NCBI RefSeq assembly: GCF_009193255.1
Contig: NZ_WACG01000001.1
Coordinates: 310,001 to 374,000 of the forward strand
Source of the DNA: Arthrobacter koreensis
GTDB taxonomy: Bacteria > Actinomycetota > Actinomycetes > Actinomycetales > Micrococcaceae
DNA length: 64,000 nt
Reading direction: 5' to 3'
The position numbers and the translations under genes were made by a program. Position 1 is the stretch's first letter, and the number at the start of each line of letters is the position of its first letter. The notes under the pieces were generated by a model, which saw only the letters and a program-made list of their open reading frames with translations, searched no databases and was not told the origin of the DNA. Below, piece by piece: positions 26,081 to 35,133 of this stretch.

Positions 26081-27880
26081 TTAGTCCAGAACTTCCCATT
26101 CCCAGAAGTTCCACCAGACACCGGTCTGGTTCGGCATGTAGGAGTTGATCCCGCCGATCTTGTCGCTGTGCGCATCAACGCCCGGCGACTGGAACAGGGG
26201 CAGGCCGTAGGAGGAGTCCCAGATCAGCTTGTCGATCTGGATCTGCAGTTCCTTCTGCTTCTCGACGTCGGTTTCCAGGATCAGCTGGTCCATGAGGGCA
26301 TCAGCTTCGGGGCTGGAGAAACCGTTGTAGTTGGAGGCAGCGCCGGTCTTGAAGATCTGCGGAACGCCGGTCACGCCAACACCCGAGTTGATCCAGCCGA
26401 AGATGGATGCGTCGTAGGTGCCGGTGCCCAGGGCGGAGCCCCAGTCAGAGGCGCCCAGGCCGCCGTCGACGACCTTGAAGCCGGCCTCGGAGGCGGACTG
26501 TGCAATCAGGGTGTAGGCGTCAGAGCGGTTGGGGTTGTCCTTGTTGTACATGATGCGTACTTCAGGGGTGGCACCAGCCAGCAGTTCCTTGGCGCCTTCA
26601 ACGTCAACCTCGGCGAATTCGGAGGAGCCGTTGTTGGCTGCGGAGTCTTCGTAGCCGTCCTGGTCAGAGAGGAAGATCTCCGAGTCCAGCGGGGCTGCAT
26701 CCGGGTTGAGCTTCTTCACGATCGAGTCAACGATCGCCTGGCGCGGGATGACCTTCATGAACGCGGTGCGCACATTCTGGTCAGCGAAGACGCCGGTGTA
26801 GTTAAGGTCAACGTGGTCGTAGGAGAGCTGGTTGCCGGAGTTAATGGTTACACCATCAATGGCTTCGAGCTGATCCACGGTGTCGGCCGAGGCCTGCGGA
26901 GCAATGATGTCCACTTCACCGTTCTTCAGAGCCTGGACCTGAGCGGGAGCATCGCCGATGTAGCGGACAATGATCTCGTCGATCTTGGGCTCGGGACCCC
27001 AGTTGTAGTCCTCGTTGCGGGTCAGGGTCATGGAGTTCTCGGGATCGATCGCCGAGACAATGAACGGACCGTTGGAGAGGTACAGGGAAGCGTCCGAGGG
27101 CAGGGACTTCGTGTCGAAGCCGGTGTTCCAGAAGTCGGCAACAGCCTTCAGCTCTTCGTTCACGGGAGCCGGGTTTGCCGGGTCGCCCGCGGGCGTGTTC
27201 TGGATGAGTTCGATCAGCGCGTCGCCGTCGGCCAGTCCGGCCTTCTCGGCAACAACGTGCGCCGGGGTCTGGACGCCGCCGTCGGTCATGGCACCAAAGG
27301 CAATTTCCCAGTCCGCGAAGGGCTCGGAGTAGGTCATGGTGATGGAGCGTCCGTCGTCGCCGATTTCGGGAACGTCGGTCAGGCTCAGGCCTGAGGTGTC
27401 GCCCGCGTAGTCGAAGTAGGTGGTACCGGAAACGGTCTCGCCCTCTTCGTTCAGGGTGGCGTCGTTGAAGTGGCCGGAGTTGACGGCCCAGAGGAGCATG
27501 AGGTCATCGGCGTCGACAGGCTCGCCGTCGGACCAGTTGACGCCCTCATTGACGGTGTACTTGACCGTCAGGGGATCGTCGGAAACCTTTTCGTAGGTGC
27601 CGAAGTCTTCCAGCGGCTCAACCTTGAGTTCATCGGTGATGTAGTTGAACCCGGAGTGCGTGGCGTACGCGATCTTGCCGTTGATATCTACGTTGCCGTT
27701 CGCCGTGTTGCTGTTGAACGAGCTGAAGGCGTTAACCTCCACAACGCGGACAGAACCGCCGGTGCTCTCGCTGTCAGTTGAACCGCCGTCGGTGGTCCCC
27801 TGATTCGCTGCACAGGCGCTCAGCGCGAGGGCAGCTACAGCTGCCACACCCACTGCTTTGGAAATACGTGCAAAACGCAT
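26081..27880 (-). CDS. Peptide ABC transporter substrate-binding lipoprotein (family 5)
   Basis: This 599-residue extracytoplasmic binding protein has a lipoprotein signal ending LSACAAN and the family 5 pattern, including DDPLTVKYTVNEGVNWSDGE and LTRNEDYNWG. It is about 55 residues longer than its paralogue at 18.8-20.4 kb. AGGAGG precedes the ATG with the same 18-nt start region as that paralogue. It should deliver oligopeptides to the permeases just downstream. Confidence 0.94.
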   Translation of the reverse strand: MRFARISKAVGVAAVAALALSACAANQGTTDGGSTDSESTGGSVRVVEVNAFSSFNSNTANGNVDINGKIAYATHSGFNYITDELKVEPLEDFGTYEKVSDDPLTVKYTVNEGVNWSDGEPVDADDLMLLWAVNSGHFNDATLNEEGETVSGTTYFDYAGDTSGLSLTDVPEIGDDGRSITMTYSEPFADWEIAFGAMTDGGVQTPAHVVAEKAGLADGDALIELIQNTPAGDPANPAPVNEELKAVADFWNTGFDTKSLPSDASLYLSNGPFIVSAIDPENSMTLTRNEDYNWGPEPKIDEIIVRYIGDAPAQVQALKNGEVDIIAPQASADTVDQLEAIDGVTINSGNQLSYDHVDLNYTGVFADQNVRTAFMKVIPRQAIVDSIVKKLNPDAAPLDSEIFLSDQDGYEDSAANNGSSEFAEVDVEGAKELLAGATPEVRIMYNKDNPNRSDAYTLIAQSASEAGFKVVDGGLGASDWGSALGTGTYDASIFGWINSGVGVTGVPQIFKTGAASNYNGFSSPEADALMDQLILETDVEKQKELQIQIDKLIWDSSYGLPLFQSPGVDAHSDKIGGINSYMPNQTGVWWNFWEWEVLD

Positions 27881-28196
27881 TCCGCCTCCTATTTCTCAGT
27901 GCGTCATTGTCTCCGGCGGGATTACCGGAATCACGGACAGCGCAGATCCTGCGTGCCTCGTCGCATATGACTAAGAGAGTAGACCGCGGACCGCTACCGG
28001 CCCGTAACTTGGTTCCCGACGCGACACGGTTGTTACACGTTTGCAACCTGAAAATTATCATTACGACAACTCCTCTGGTCTGATGCTATTGAAGGCGCTA
28101 TTGTGCCCCCGCACACACTCGGGAAGGGCTTTCAGTGGGCGGTAAAATTTCAGCTGGGACATGAACGCGTCCCCATCCACGTCCCGGAGGACTCTT
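27881..28196. other. Divergent promoter region between the binding-protein and Rossmann-protein genes
   Basis: No gene is seen in these 316 bp. A/T-rich patches near 28035-28090 (ACCTGAAAATTATCATTACG) are the most likely place for the leftward promoter of the transporter. No clear operator was found. Confidence 0.35.
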
Positions 28197-28808
28197 GTGA
28201 AGCTCACGATTATTGGCGGCTCGAAGGGAACCGGCGCCCAGCTGGCATCCCTGGCACAGGCTGCGGGTCACGAAGTTACGGTGCTTTCCCGCAGTGGTCA
28301 GGGCCCCAAAGACGTACGCGTGCTGACCGGGGACGCCGGAAGTCCGGCCGCCGCGGCGGCAGCCGTGGCCGGTGCGGACGCCGTCGTCGTTACGGTGGGC
28401 AGCTCGAAAGGGAACCCCCGGCACCGGGCAGCCGTCACACGCGCGGTCATTGATGCCATGAAGGAGCAGGGCGTGCAGCGGCTGATGGTCCAGTCTTCCC
28501 TGGGTGCCGGGGACTCCGGTTCCCTTATGCCGGCCCCGCTTCGGATAGCGATGAAAGTGGCATTGGCCAAGCCGCTCGCAGACCACACCGAGCAGGAAGC
28601 GGCCGTGCAGGGCTCCGGCCTGGACTGGACGATCGTGCGGCCCACGGGCCTGACCGACAAGGAACCGGCCGGTTCCTGGCAGGCCTTGGAAACCGGGGAC
28701 AGCGGAACCCTCCGCGGCTCGATTCCCCGCGCCGATCTGGCCGCATGCATGCTTGGCCTGCTCGAAGATCCGGCGTCCATCGGCAAAGCCGTGGGCGTTA
28801 GCAGTTAG
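28197..28808 (+). CDS. NAD(P)-binding Rossmann-fold protein (atypical SDR)
   Basis: This 203-residue protein starts with a nucleotide-binding strand and glycine loop (KLTIIGGSKGTGAQLASLA) and continues with ADAVVVTVGSSKGN and WTIVRPTGLTDKEPAG, as in the NAD(P)H-binding atypical SDRs. It lacks a catalytic YxxxK. GTG at 28197 is chosen because GGAGG lies 6-7 nt before it and it gives the usual N-terminus; an ATG at 28161 would add 12 unrelated residues. Its stop overlaps the convergent membrane gene by 4 bp. The substrate is unknown. Confidence 0.8.
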   Translation: MKLTIIGGSKGTGAQLASLAQAAGHEVTVLSRSGQGPKDVRVLTGDAGSPAAAAAAVAGADAVVVTVGSSKGNPRHRAAVTRAVIDAMKEQGVQRLMVQSSLGAGDSGSLMPAPLRIAMKVALAKPLADHTEQEAAVQGSGLDWTIVRPTGLTDKEPAGSWQALETGDSGTLRGSIPRADLAACMLGLLEDPASIGKAVGVSS

Positions 28809-29923
28809 GCAGCCCGCCTGCCTGGGTTGGCGCCTGCCTGGGTAGGGCGCGGCCCGCTTGGCTTGGGGCAGACCCCTGTTCCCAGCTCACGCGCAGCCCG
28901 CGTCCCTAGCCCGCCGCCGCCGACTGCGGCAGCGGTGTTTTCCCGGCCCGCATCCTTAATACGCGGGCCCGCGAACCACAGCGCGATCCCCGCGAGCACC
29001 CATACGGCCAAGGTCAGGGCGGCGCCTGATCCGCCGGCGCCGTCGAAATAAGCCACCGAGCGGACCAGCGTGCCTGCGGCTCCCGGCGGGAGCAGCTGTC
29101 CGATCAGTGCGACGCCGGCGGGGAGCCACTGGGCGCTGGTGGCTATGCCCGCAAACGGATTGCCCACAAACATCATGGACATGGCGGCAATGGTAAAGCC
29201 CTTGGTGCCGAAGCACTCGTTGAGGCCCGCCAGCGGCAGTGCCAGTGCAGCAATGCCGAGAGCGACGCTGGCGGCAACCGGGACCAGCGGGCCTTCGATG
29301 CTGCCGAAGAGGTATTTGAGGACAGCCGCAACGACGAATCCGCCGGCGACTGAAAAGCCGGTGAGGCCCGCGAAAATCCACCAGCGCTTGCCTGCGAGCA
29401 TGGAGCGGAACGCCACTGCCGGCACGATGCCGCCGAACACCAGCGGGAAGGCAAGTCCGCCGATGCCAACACCGGTCGGGTCGGCCGAGGGCAGGGGCAC
29501 GACGTCGATGATCTCGGCGCTGCGGCCCGTGCTTCCGGCGATGGCGGTCCCAACGTTGCTGATGGTTCCGGAGACGGCAGTTGATCCTGCACTTGCCACG
29601 TAGACCCTCATGTCCGGCGGCGAGAAGTCGATGCCTCCCACAATGCTACGTTCGCGGATTGCCTGTTCCAGCTCTGGAGCACTGTTATAGGGCTCGACGA
29701 CGAACGCACCCGGGGACTGTTCTTCCAGGGTTGCGGCAATCGACTCGGCCTGATGCTCGGCGCCTACCACGCCCAGGCCCAAGTCGCGGGGCCCGGAGAG
29801 GAGGGAGGGAGAGATGAAGAGCATCAGCAGGGCCAGGAGGATGACGGAGAGTCCGACGGTGAGGCCTGCCCAGATTGCTGCGTGCTTGCGGTGGGAGCCC
29901 GTTTCCCGGGTTTCGGCGGTCAT
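28805..29923 (-). CDS. Membrane transport protein, ABC-2/YhgE-like
   Basis: This 372-residue protein has one N-terminal helix (AAIWAGLTVGLSVILLALLML), an extracytoplasmic domain of about 120 residues, and then about five helices. The layout is that of ABC-2/DUF3533 or YhgE/Pip-type membrane proteins, which often export small molecules or lipids. The last 40 residues are disordered. It is divergent from a TetR gene with operator-like palindromes between, so it is probably repressed by that TetR. The transported compound is unknown. Confidence 0.75.
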   Translation of the reverse strand: MTAETRETGSHRKHAAIWAGLTVGLSVILLALLMLFISPSLLSGPRDLGLGVVGAEHQAESIAATLEEQSPGAFVVEPYNSAPELEQAIRERSIVGGIDFSPPDMRVYVASAGSTAVSGTISNVGTAIAGSTGRSAEIIDVVPLPSADPTGVGIGGLAFPLVFGGIVPAVAFRSMLAGKRWWIFAGLTGFSVAGGFVVAAVLKYLFGSIEGPLVPVAASVALGIAALALPLAGLNECFGTKGFTIAAMSMMFVGNPFAGIATSAQWLPAGVALIGQLLPPGAAGTLVRSVAYFDGAGGSGAALTLAVWVLAGIALWFAGPRIKDAGRENTAAAVGGGGLGTRAARELGTGVCPKPSGPRPTQAGANPGRRAA

Positions 29924-29940
29924 GGAGAATCCTTCTGTTA

Positions 29941-29990
29941 CGGAGGAATTTCCTCCGCTTCTACCGGAAGATATTCCTCCGGTTTAGACT
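29941..29990. promoter_or_regulatory. Candidate TetR operators and promoter
   Basis: Two inverted repeats share the half-site GGAGGAAT. The first, CGGAGGAATTTCCTCCG at 29941-29957, is perfect (8+1+8). The second is imperfect, ACCGGAAGATATTCCTCCGG onward at 29963-29983. A rightward -10 box TAGACT follows at 29985-29990. The placement allows control of both the TetR gene and the membrane gene. Confidence 0.6.
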
Positions 29991-30014
29991 GGAGGTCAAA
30001 TTGAAGGAGAACGA

Positions 30015-30584
30015 ATGAGGGCTGATGCCGCACGCCGAAGGCAGAACATCATTGAGCACGCCAAGCACGTCTTCGCGGAACGGGGCGGGGACGTCGCCCT
30101 CGAAGCGGTGGCGGCTGCCGGCGGCGTCGGCATCGCCACCCTGTACCGGAACTTCCCGTCCCGGGAGGACCTTGTCCGGGCCGTAGTCCAGGACATCGTG
30201 GAACAGATCATTCGCGCCGTGGACCGGGCCCGGACAGGCCTGGATGCAGACCCGTCCGGCGCCTGGAAGAACCTGCTGTCCAGCCTGATGTCAATGAAGC
30301 TGGGGGCGCTGACGGACGGGCTGGCGCTCCAGGCAGGCGCCGCCCGGGATCTGGACTCCACTCCCCTGGCACAGGTCCAGCAGCCTGCCCTGGATGCCCT
30401 CAACAATGTGCTTGCGGAACTCAGGCGGCACCGGGCTGTTCGGGGGGACCTTACGGCGCTGGACGTGATTGTTGCCGTCGCGACCATCACCCGCCCCCAG
30501 GTCTCCCCTATCCGCGGCGCTGCCCCCGGTGTACCGGAGCAGCTTGCCGAGGCATACCTGCACTGGAGCCTGGGCGGTGGCTAG
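30015..30584 (+). CDS. TetR/AcrR-family transcriptional repressor
   Basis: This 189-residue regulator has a TetR-type HTH in residues about 5-55 (RRQNIIEHAKHVFAERGGDV, then GIATLYRNFPSREDL) and a helical ligand domain. AAGGAGAACGA precedes the ATG. Divergent from the ABC-2-like membrane gene, it probably represses that gene and itself through the palindromes between them. Its stop overlaps the next, convergent gene by 4 bp. The ligand is unknown. Confidence 0.92.
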   Translation: MRADAARRRQNIIEHAKHVFAERGGDVALEAVAAAGGVGIATLYRNFPSREDLVRAVVQDIVEQIIRAVDRARTGLDADPSGAWKNLLSSLMSMKLGALTDGLALQAGAARDLDSTPLAQVQQPALDALNNVLAELRRHRAVRGDLTALDVIVAVATITRPQVSPIRGAAPGVPEQLAEAYLHWSLGGG

Positions 30585-31339
30585 TCGGCCGGGCTACTCT
30601 TCCGCGGGTCTGCCGTGCCGTTGGCCGACGGCATGTACCGCGAGCGGCCCTCCCAGCTTCCGTGCTCGGACAAAGGGCGAAAGCGCAGCGTAGTGAACTC
30701 GTGGTGGAAGTCCCGGCGTTCGCGTTCAGCCATCGCCCGTGCGTGGCGGCGTCCCGTTTTCCCGCCGTCCCGGCCGGACACCATTCCGGTCATGGCCCGG
30801 GTGCTGGTCCAGATGGAGAACGTGGAAACAGTCCGTGGCAGGCGGATGCCCGCCAGGGCGAGCGCTGCTTCCGGGTGGTCACGGATTTGGCTTTCCACCG
30901 GCCGCCCCCAGTGAATAAAGCGGGGCAGCTCTGGAAGGCGCAGCCGCGCGAGGGTTACTGCCACTACAGGCTCGTGCGGGTTGGCTGGTTCTGCCGATTC
31001 CGGCAAGCCGGAGAACTCGCTGACCGCACCCCAGCGGCGCAGGAACCTCATTCTGACGTGCCAGCCTTTCTCGAGCTTGCGGCCCAGCGGATTCTCTGCC
31101 AGGAAAGCGATCAGGGACTGTTCGTCTTCCCACTCTGCGAACACCGCAGTGCGCTTGAGCTGCATCCTGCGGGCCGAAACGATTGGTGCGCCCAGCTCCA
31201 TGCCGGCGAACACCTCGCAGTGAACCAGTCCCTGCACTTTGGGCGGGCGCAGCAGGATTGCGGCGGCGGTGAGCCGCGGCAGGTGCGCGAGGTGGAACGA
31301 GAAAATGCTCATGCTGCCGGCCGTTGTTGTTTCCCCCAT
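30581..31339 (-). CDS. Spheroidene monooxygenase-like (CrtA-like) protein
   Basis: This 252-residue protein resembles the CrtA family, haem-containing carotenoid ketolases. Family-like segments are FSFHLAHLPRL, HCEVFAGMELGAPIVSARRM and TVSTFSIWTSTRAM, with DFHHEFTTLRFRPLSEHGSW near the end. ATG at 31339 is chosen because GAGGATCAGGGA precedes it; an earlier in-frame start would add 12 residues. No carotenoid genes are nearby, so a role in pigment synthesis is only suggested by the family. Confidence 0.75.
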   Translation of the reverse strand: MGETTTAGSMSIFSFHLAHLPRLTAAAILLRPPKVQGLVHCEVFAGMELGAPIVSARRMQLKRTAVFAEWEDEQSLIAFLAENPLGRKLEKGWHVRMRFLRRWGAVSEFSGLPESAEPANPHEPVVAVTLARLRLPELPRFIHWGRPVESQIRDHPEAALALAGIRLPRTVSTFSIWTSTRAMTGMVSGRDGGKTGRRHARAMAERERRDFHHEFTTLRFRPLSEHGSWEGRSRYMPSANGTADPRKSSPAD

Positions 31340-31409
31340 TCCCTGATCCTCACAGCAGCGGATTGTCAGGGTCAAACGGGTGCGGCCCGTAAGGCGGGAC
31401 GATTGTCAG

Positions 31410-32543
31410 CTAATGGACGATCTGCATCCGCTGAGGAGTCTGGTTCAACCGCCGTCCACCGTCGGGGACGACGGTCACGATGTCCTCGATACGGACGCCA
31501 AACTGGCCCGGAAGGTAGATTCCGGGTTCGATCGAGAAGCACATGCCGGGTTCCAGGATCTGGGTTTCTCCCTCGACCATGTAAGGCGGCTCGTGCGTCG
31601 TCAGTCCGATTCCATGCCCGACGCGGTGAATAAAGTACTCGCCGTATCCGGCTTCAGTGATGACAGCCCGAGCAACCCGGTCGATCTCCTGGCATTCCAC
31701 GCCGGGACGCACGGCCTCGAATGCTGCCTGCTGTGCCCGGCGTACGACGTCGTGTACTTCCCGTTCTTTGGCAGTTGGCTCCCCGACGTGAACGGTGCGT
31801 GTGGTGTCCGACCCGTAGCCGTCTTTGAGCCCGCCAAAATCGAGCACCACCATGTCCCCCTCCTCAATGATCCGGGGGCCGATTTCGTGGTGCGGGTTGG
31901 CGCCGTTTGGCCCGGAACCCACAACCGTGAAATCCACCTGTGAGTGGCCGAACCGGCGGAGCAGCCGGGCCAGCTCCGCCCCGACGTCGTTCTCGCTGCG
32001 CCCCGCGAACTGCAGTTTCACGATCTCCTCATAGGCCAAATCAGCGGCCGCACCCGCCGCAGCCAGCCGTTCAATCTCATCAGCGTCCTTGATGGCCCGA
32101 AGCATGGGCAGCGCCGTGGTCATGGAGACATACGATGCACCGGGAACGTGGTCCTGCAGCCCGAGCAGATGCATGGCCCAGGCAGAGTCGGAGATCGCAT
32201 AACGGCCGTCTCCGCCCAGGAGGGAGGCCGCTGCGGCGTAGGGATCGCTTCCGTCGGTCCAGTCCACAATCCCAAGGTTGGAGCCGGCGGGGGCCGCTTC
32301 CGCGTCCGGCCGTTCGAGCTTCGGAACCAGCAGGCGGGGCTCACCATCTGCCGGTACCACCAGCATGGTGATGCGCTCGGTGATGGCAACAGGTGCATAC
32401 CCGGTGAGGTACAGCAGGTCCGGGCCCGGAGTGACCAGGAGGCCGTCCAGTCCGGCTCTGCCGGCTGTTTCTGCCGCCCGCCGCAGCCGCTGCGCGAAAT
32501 CATCGGCGGTAAACGGAGGTGGGCCGCCGGGTTGTTCACTCAT
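31410..32543 (-). CDS. Xaa-Pro peptidase, M24 family
   Basis: This 377-residue aminopeptidase P/prolidase-like enzyme has a creatinase N-domain and the pita-bread C-domain. The metal ligands are visible: VVLDFGGLKDGYGSDTTRT (two Asp), HRVGHGIGLTTHEPPYM (His) and FSIEPGIYLPGQFGVRIED (two Glu). It should cleave X-Pro bonds in the cytosol, fitting the nearby peptide importers, but it is not in their operons. The start at 32543 has GGAAGGGAAG upstream. Confidence 0.92.
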   Translation of the reverse strand: MSEQPGGPPPFTADDFAQRLRRAAETAGRAGLDGLLVTPGPDLLYLTGYAPVAITERITMLVVPADGEPRLLVPKLERPDAEAAPAGSNLGIVDWTDGSDPYAAAASLLGGDGRYAISDSAWAMHLLGLQDHVPGASYVSMTTALPMLRAIKDADEIERLAAAGAAADLAYEEIVKLQFAGRSENDVGAELARLLRRFGHSQVDFTVVGSGPNGANPHHEIGPRIIEEGDMVVLDFGGLKDGYGSDTTRTVHVGEPTAKEREVHDVVRRAQQAAFEAVRPGVECQEIDRVARAVITEAGYGEYFIHRVGHGIGLTTHEPPYMVEGETQILEPGMCFSIEPGIYLPGQFGVRIEDIVTVVPDGGRRLNQTPQRMQIVH

Positions 32544-32578
32544 GGACTCTTCCCTTCCTTATGCTACTGCCGCTCCGC

Positions 32579-33136
32579 TCAGGCAGCCCGGCGGTAGTGT
32601 ACGGAGACCGCCCCGTTGCCCATCGGTTCGGCAGAAATCAGTTCCAGGCGGCGAGTGCGGTCGAGAAGGCCTCCATAGAGAGTGGGGCCATGCCCGGTGA
32701 TCATCGGGTGGACCAGGAACCTGTAGTCGTCAATGAGGTCCAGCCGGTCCAGCGCCGAGGCGAGTTTGCCGCTGCCGAGGAGGACGCCGTCGGGCGTTTG
32801 GTCCTTGAGCTCCTGCACCGCCGCACCCAGGTCGCCTTCAAGCAGGTGGCTGTTGTTCCACGGGAAGTCGCTGCGCGTCGCCGACGCTACGTATTTGGGT
32901 TTGTCCTCCAGCGTCAGCGCCCACTCGCGGATCGTCGGCGGCGCCTCGACCTCTCCCCGAGCAACGAGCGGCCAGTAGCTCTCCATCAGCTCGTACGTGG
33001 TGCGGCCCCAGAGCATGGCTCCGGACTCGTCCAAAAGCCGGGTGTAATGCGTGTGGGTCTCGTCGTCGGCGATTCCCTCCTGATGGTCTACGCAGCCGTC
33101 CAGGGTGACGTTGTAGCTGAAAGTCAGGGAGCCCAT
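32579..33136 (-). CDS. RibD C-terminal/dihydrofolate reductase-like protein
   Basis: This 185-residue protein has the DHFR-like fold of the RibD_C family: GSLTFSYNVTLDGCVDHQEG, LWGRTTYELMESYWP and the LLGSGKLASAL strand-turn that binds NADPH. These stand-alone proteins are common in actinobacteria and their substrate is usually unknown. The ATG at 33136 gives the usual N-terminus. It lies just upstream of the M24 peptidase gene on the same strand. Confidence 0.85.
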   Translation of the reverse strand: MGSLTFSYNVTLDGCVDHQEGIADDETHTHYTRLLDESGAMLWGRTTYELMESYWPLVARGEVEAPPTIREWALTLEDKPKYVASATRSDFPWNNSHLLEGDLGAAVQELKDQTPDGVLLGSGKLASALDRLDLIDDYRFLVHPMITGHGPTLYGGLLDRTRRLELISAEPMGNGAVSVHYRRAA

Positions 33137-33354
33137 GGAGCGATTGTCCGGCTGCCCGGTCCCGGACGCAATCCGTTTGCGGCATCGCCCGGCCCATTCA
33201 CTGCAAAGGCCGGTGGGGTGGGCCGGCGGCCGGCTGCGTTCCCACCGGGCGGACGGTGCCGGATCGATACCGGGTTCGGGGAATAGGCGGGATCCGCAGC
33301 AGGTTCCATCTTCGCCGGGGCATCGCCGGCTCCCTACTGCAAGGAGAAACGCAC

Positions 33355-33999
33355 ATGGCACGAGTAGTTATCTTCGGCGGCACCGGTTATGCCGGCGGAA
33401 ACATCGCCCGAGAGGCGGTCTCACGAGGGCACGAGGTGATCTCCTACTCCCGCAATGCACCGGAACAGCCGCTCCCCGGAGTCGAGTACCGCACCGGTTC
33501 CCTGGCTTCCCCGGACGTGGTCACCGCAGCAGCGGCCGACGCCGATGTCCTCGTTGTGGCTGTGCACGGAGCCGACGTCGACGGTGCTCCCCTCACAACG
33601 TATGTCCCGGCGTTGATCGACTCCGCGCGCTCCAACGGCGCGCGCCTTGCTTTCGTTGGCGGTGCGGGCTCCTCACTGGTCGCGGAGGGTGGTCCGCGGC
33701 TGGTCGACACTCCCGACTTCCTCGACGACTGGAAGCCCGAGGCCCTGTCCCATGCTGAGGTCCTTGAAGCAATGCGTCAGGCACCGGAGGACCTCGACTG
33801 GTTCTATGTGAGCCCGGCGGCCCTCTTCGGCGCTTTTGCACCGGGCGAAACCACCGGCTCTTACCGGACCGGCGGTGACGTCCTGGTGACCAAAGACGAT
33901 GGTTCTTCGGAGATCTCCGGCACCGACTTCGCGCTTGCCTTCGTAGACGAAATCGAAAACCACGCGCACCCGCGGCAGCGGTTTACTGTGGGGCACTGA
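33355..33999 (+). CDS. NAD(P)-binding Rossmann-fold protein (NmrA/atypical SDR)
   Basis: This 214-residue protein begins with a canonical dinucleotide loop (ARVVIFGGTGYAGGNIAREA) and has ADADVLVVAVHGAD and WFYVSPAALFGAF, as in the SDR-like reductases related to the protein at 28.2 kb. AAGGAGAAACGCAC precedes the ATG at 33355. It is monocistronic and ends before a strong hairpin. The substrate is unknown. Confidence 0.85.
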   Translation: MARVVIFGGTGYAGGNIAREAVSRGHEVISYSRNAPEQPLPGVEYRTGSLASPDVVTAAAADADVLVVAVHGADVDGAPLTTYVPALIDSARSNGARLAFVGGAGSSLVAEGGPRLVDTPDFLDDWKPEALSHAEVLEAMRQAPEDLDWFYVSPAALFGAFAPGETTGSYRTGGDVLVTKDDGSSEISGTDFALAFVDEIENHAHPRQRFTVGH

Positions 34000-34035
34000 C
34001 GCCGCCCAGCATGGGGTACCATCCTCCTGAGCGGC

Positions 34036-34068
34036 GAAGGCCCGGGATGCACAGCATCCCGGGCCTTC
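34036..34068 (+). terminator. Hairpin terminator after the Rossmann-protein gene
   Basis: Perfect 15-bp stem with arms GAAGGCCCGGGATGC and GCATCCCGGGCCTTC around ACA. It marks the end of the continuous housekeeping stretch. Confidence 0.8.
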
Positions 34069-34160
34069 CTCACGCTATGGACGCTAGACGTCGAAGCGGA
34101 ACTCGACGACGTTCCCAATTCGATACGGCCCCTGGAGATGTTCGTGCTTCCGGGGCTGGA

Positions 34161-34187
34161 CCTTGCCGTAACGGCAAGGTTTATCGT
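34161..34187 (+). promoter_or_regulatory. MerR-type operator and promoter of the metallopeptidase/MerR cassette
   Basis: CCTTGCCG-TAA-CGGCAAGG (34161-34179) is a perfect 8+3+8 dyad of the MerR-family type. TATCGT at 34182-34187 is a -10 box 8 nt before the ATG at 34196. Position between -35 and -10 is where MerR proteins twist the promoter, and a MerR gene is the second gene of the unit. Confidence 0.7.
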
Positions 34188-34195
34188 CTCGTCTT

Positions 34196-35104
34196 ATGAC
34201 TGTTTCAGTGATCGACAGCGCAACGAGCATGCGCCGAGTGCTCGCGGCGGCCCCCGACGACCGTGCCGACTTGGTGCGCGACATGTGGTCTCCCCTGGCT
34301 GGGATGTACCACTTCATCCCGGGAGGGGTGGACATGGCCACGGTGCACCGCCAGAACTTCGGCTTCGATTGGAAGGGCACAATCGAACCCATCCAGGAAG
34401 GTCTCGAACGCCTCATCGAGGCAGACGCCTGGAACCGCATCGCCATGGCACTCGAATCCGGGGCCGCAGCACTCCGGGCAGCCGCCCCGGACATCGAGGT
34501 ACCAGACCTCCAGGTGCTTCTCGTCTTGGGCGATCCCACCAACGCGCACTTCTTCGACGAAGTCCAGGGACTGTCCGCATTCGGAGGAATCAGCGGTTAC
34601 ATCGCGATCACCGTCTGGCCTACGCCCCAGGTTCTGGAACGTCTCGAAGCGATTGTCGTCCATGAACTGCACCACAATGTGCGGTACTCGCCGGGCGGTG
34701 TCGTATGGGATCCGATAACTGTCACCGTTGGCGAACAGGTCATCTCAGAAGGACTTGCAGACGTATTCGCTGCGGAACTATTCGGCGACCGGGGGTACAC
34801 GCACTTCGTCAGCGAGAGAACTCACAATGACGACGATGTCCTTGCAAGGGTCGCAAGCGGGCTACACATCACAGGCATGGAGAACTTCACAGCCTGGGTG
34901 CATGGCGACGCGAGCGCACGTCTCCACGGCGCAGCGCCAGTTGGGCTTCCTACCGGCGCCGGCTACGCAGCCGGCATAAGACTGGTGCGCGCCTACCTCG
35001 ATACTGTGGGAGCTACCGCGGCGCAGAGCATTGCCGCGCCAGCGGATGAGGTTTTGCGCGTCGCCGCGCCTCAGCTGGGCTTGGGCCTCAACCGGGAAGA
35101 CTGA
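34196..35104 (+). CDS. DUF2268-type putative zinc-dependent protease
   Basis: This 302-residue protein has the zinc motif IVVHELHHNVR and, about 30 residues later, SEGLADVFAAELFG, whose glutamate is the usual third ligand. This matches the DUF2268 predicted gluzincin-like protease domain. No signal peptide is seen, so it should act in the cytosol. Translation may be leaderless. It forms a two-gene unit with a MerR/TipAS regulator whose likely operator lies just before it. The substrate is unknown. Confidence 0.85.
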   Translation: MTVSVIDSATSMRRVLAAAPDDRADLVRDMWSPLAGMYHFIPGGVDMATVHRQNFGFDWKGTIEPIQEGLERLIEADAWNRIAMALESGAAALRAAAPDIEVPDLQVLLVLGDPTNAHFFDEVQGLSAFGGISGYIAITVWPTPQVLERLEAIVVHELHHNVRYSPGGVVWDPITVTVGEQVISEGLADVFAAELFGDRGYTHFVSERTHNDDDVLARVASGLHITGMENFTAWVHGDASARLHGAAPVGLPTGAGYAAGIRLVRAYLDTVGATAAQSIAAPADEVLRVAAPQLGLGLNRED

Positions 35105-35133
35105 GAACTACGACAACGAACGGGAGGCAGTCC

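Noticed and set aside
26168-27394. Plus-strand frame of 408 codons
   Set aside because: Antisense to the second binding-protein gene, with valine/glycine-rich shadow composition.
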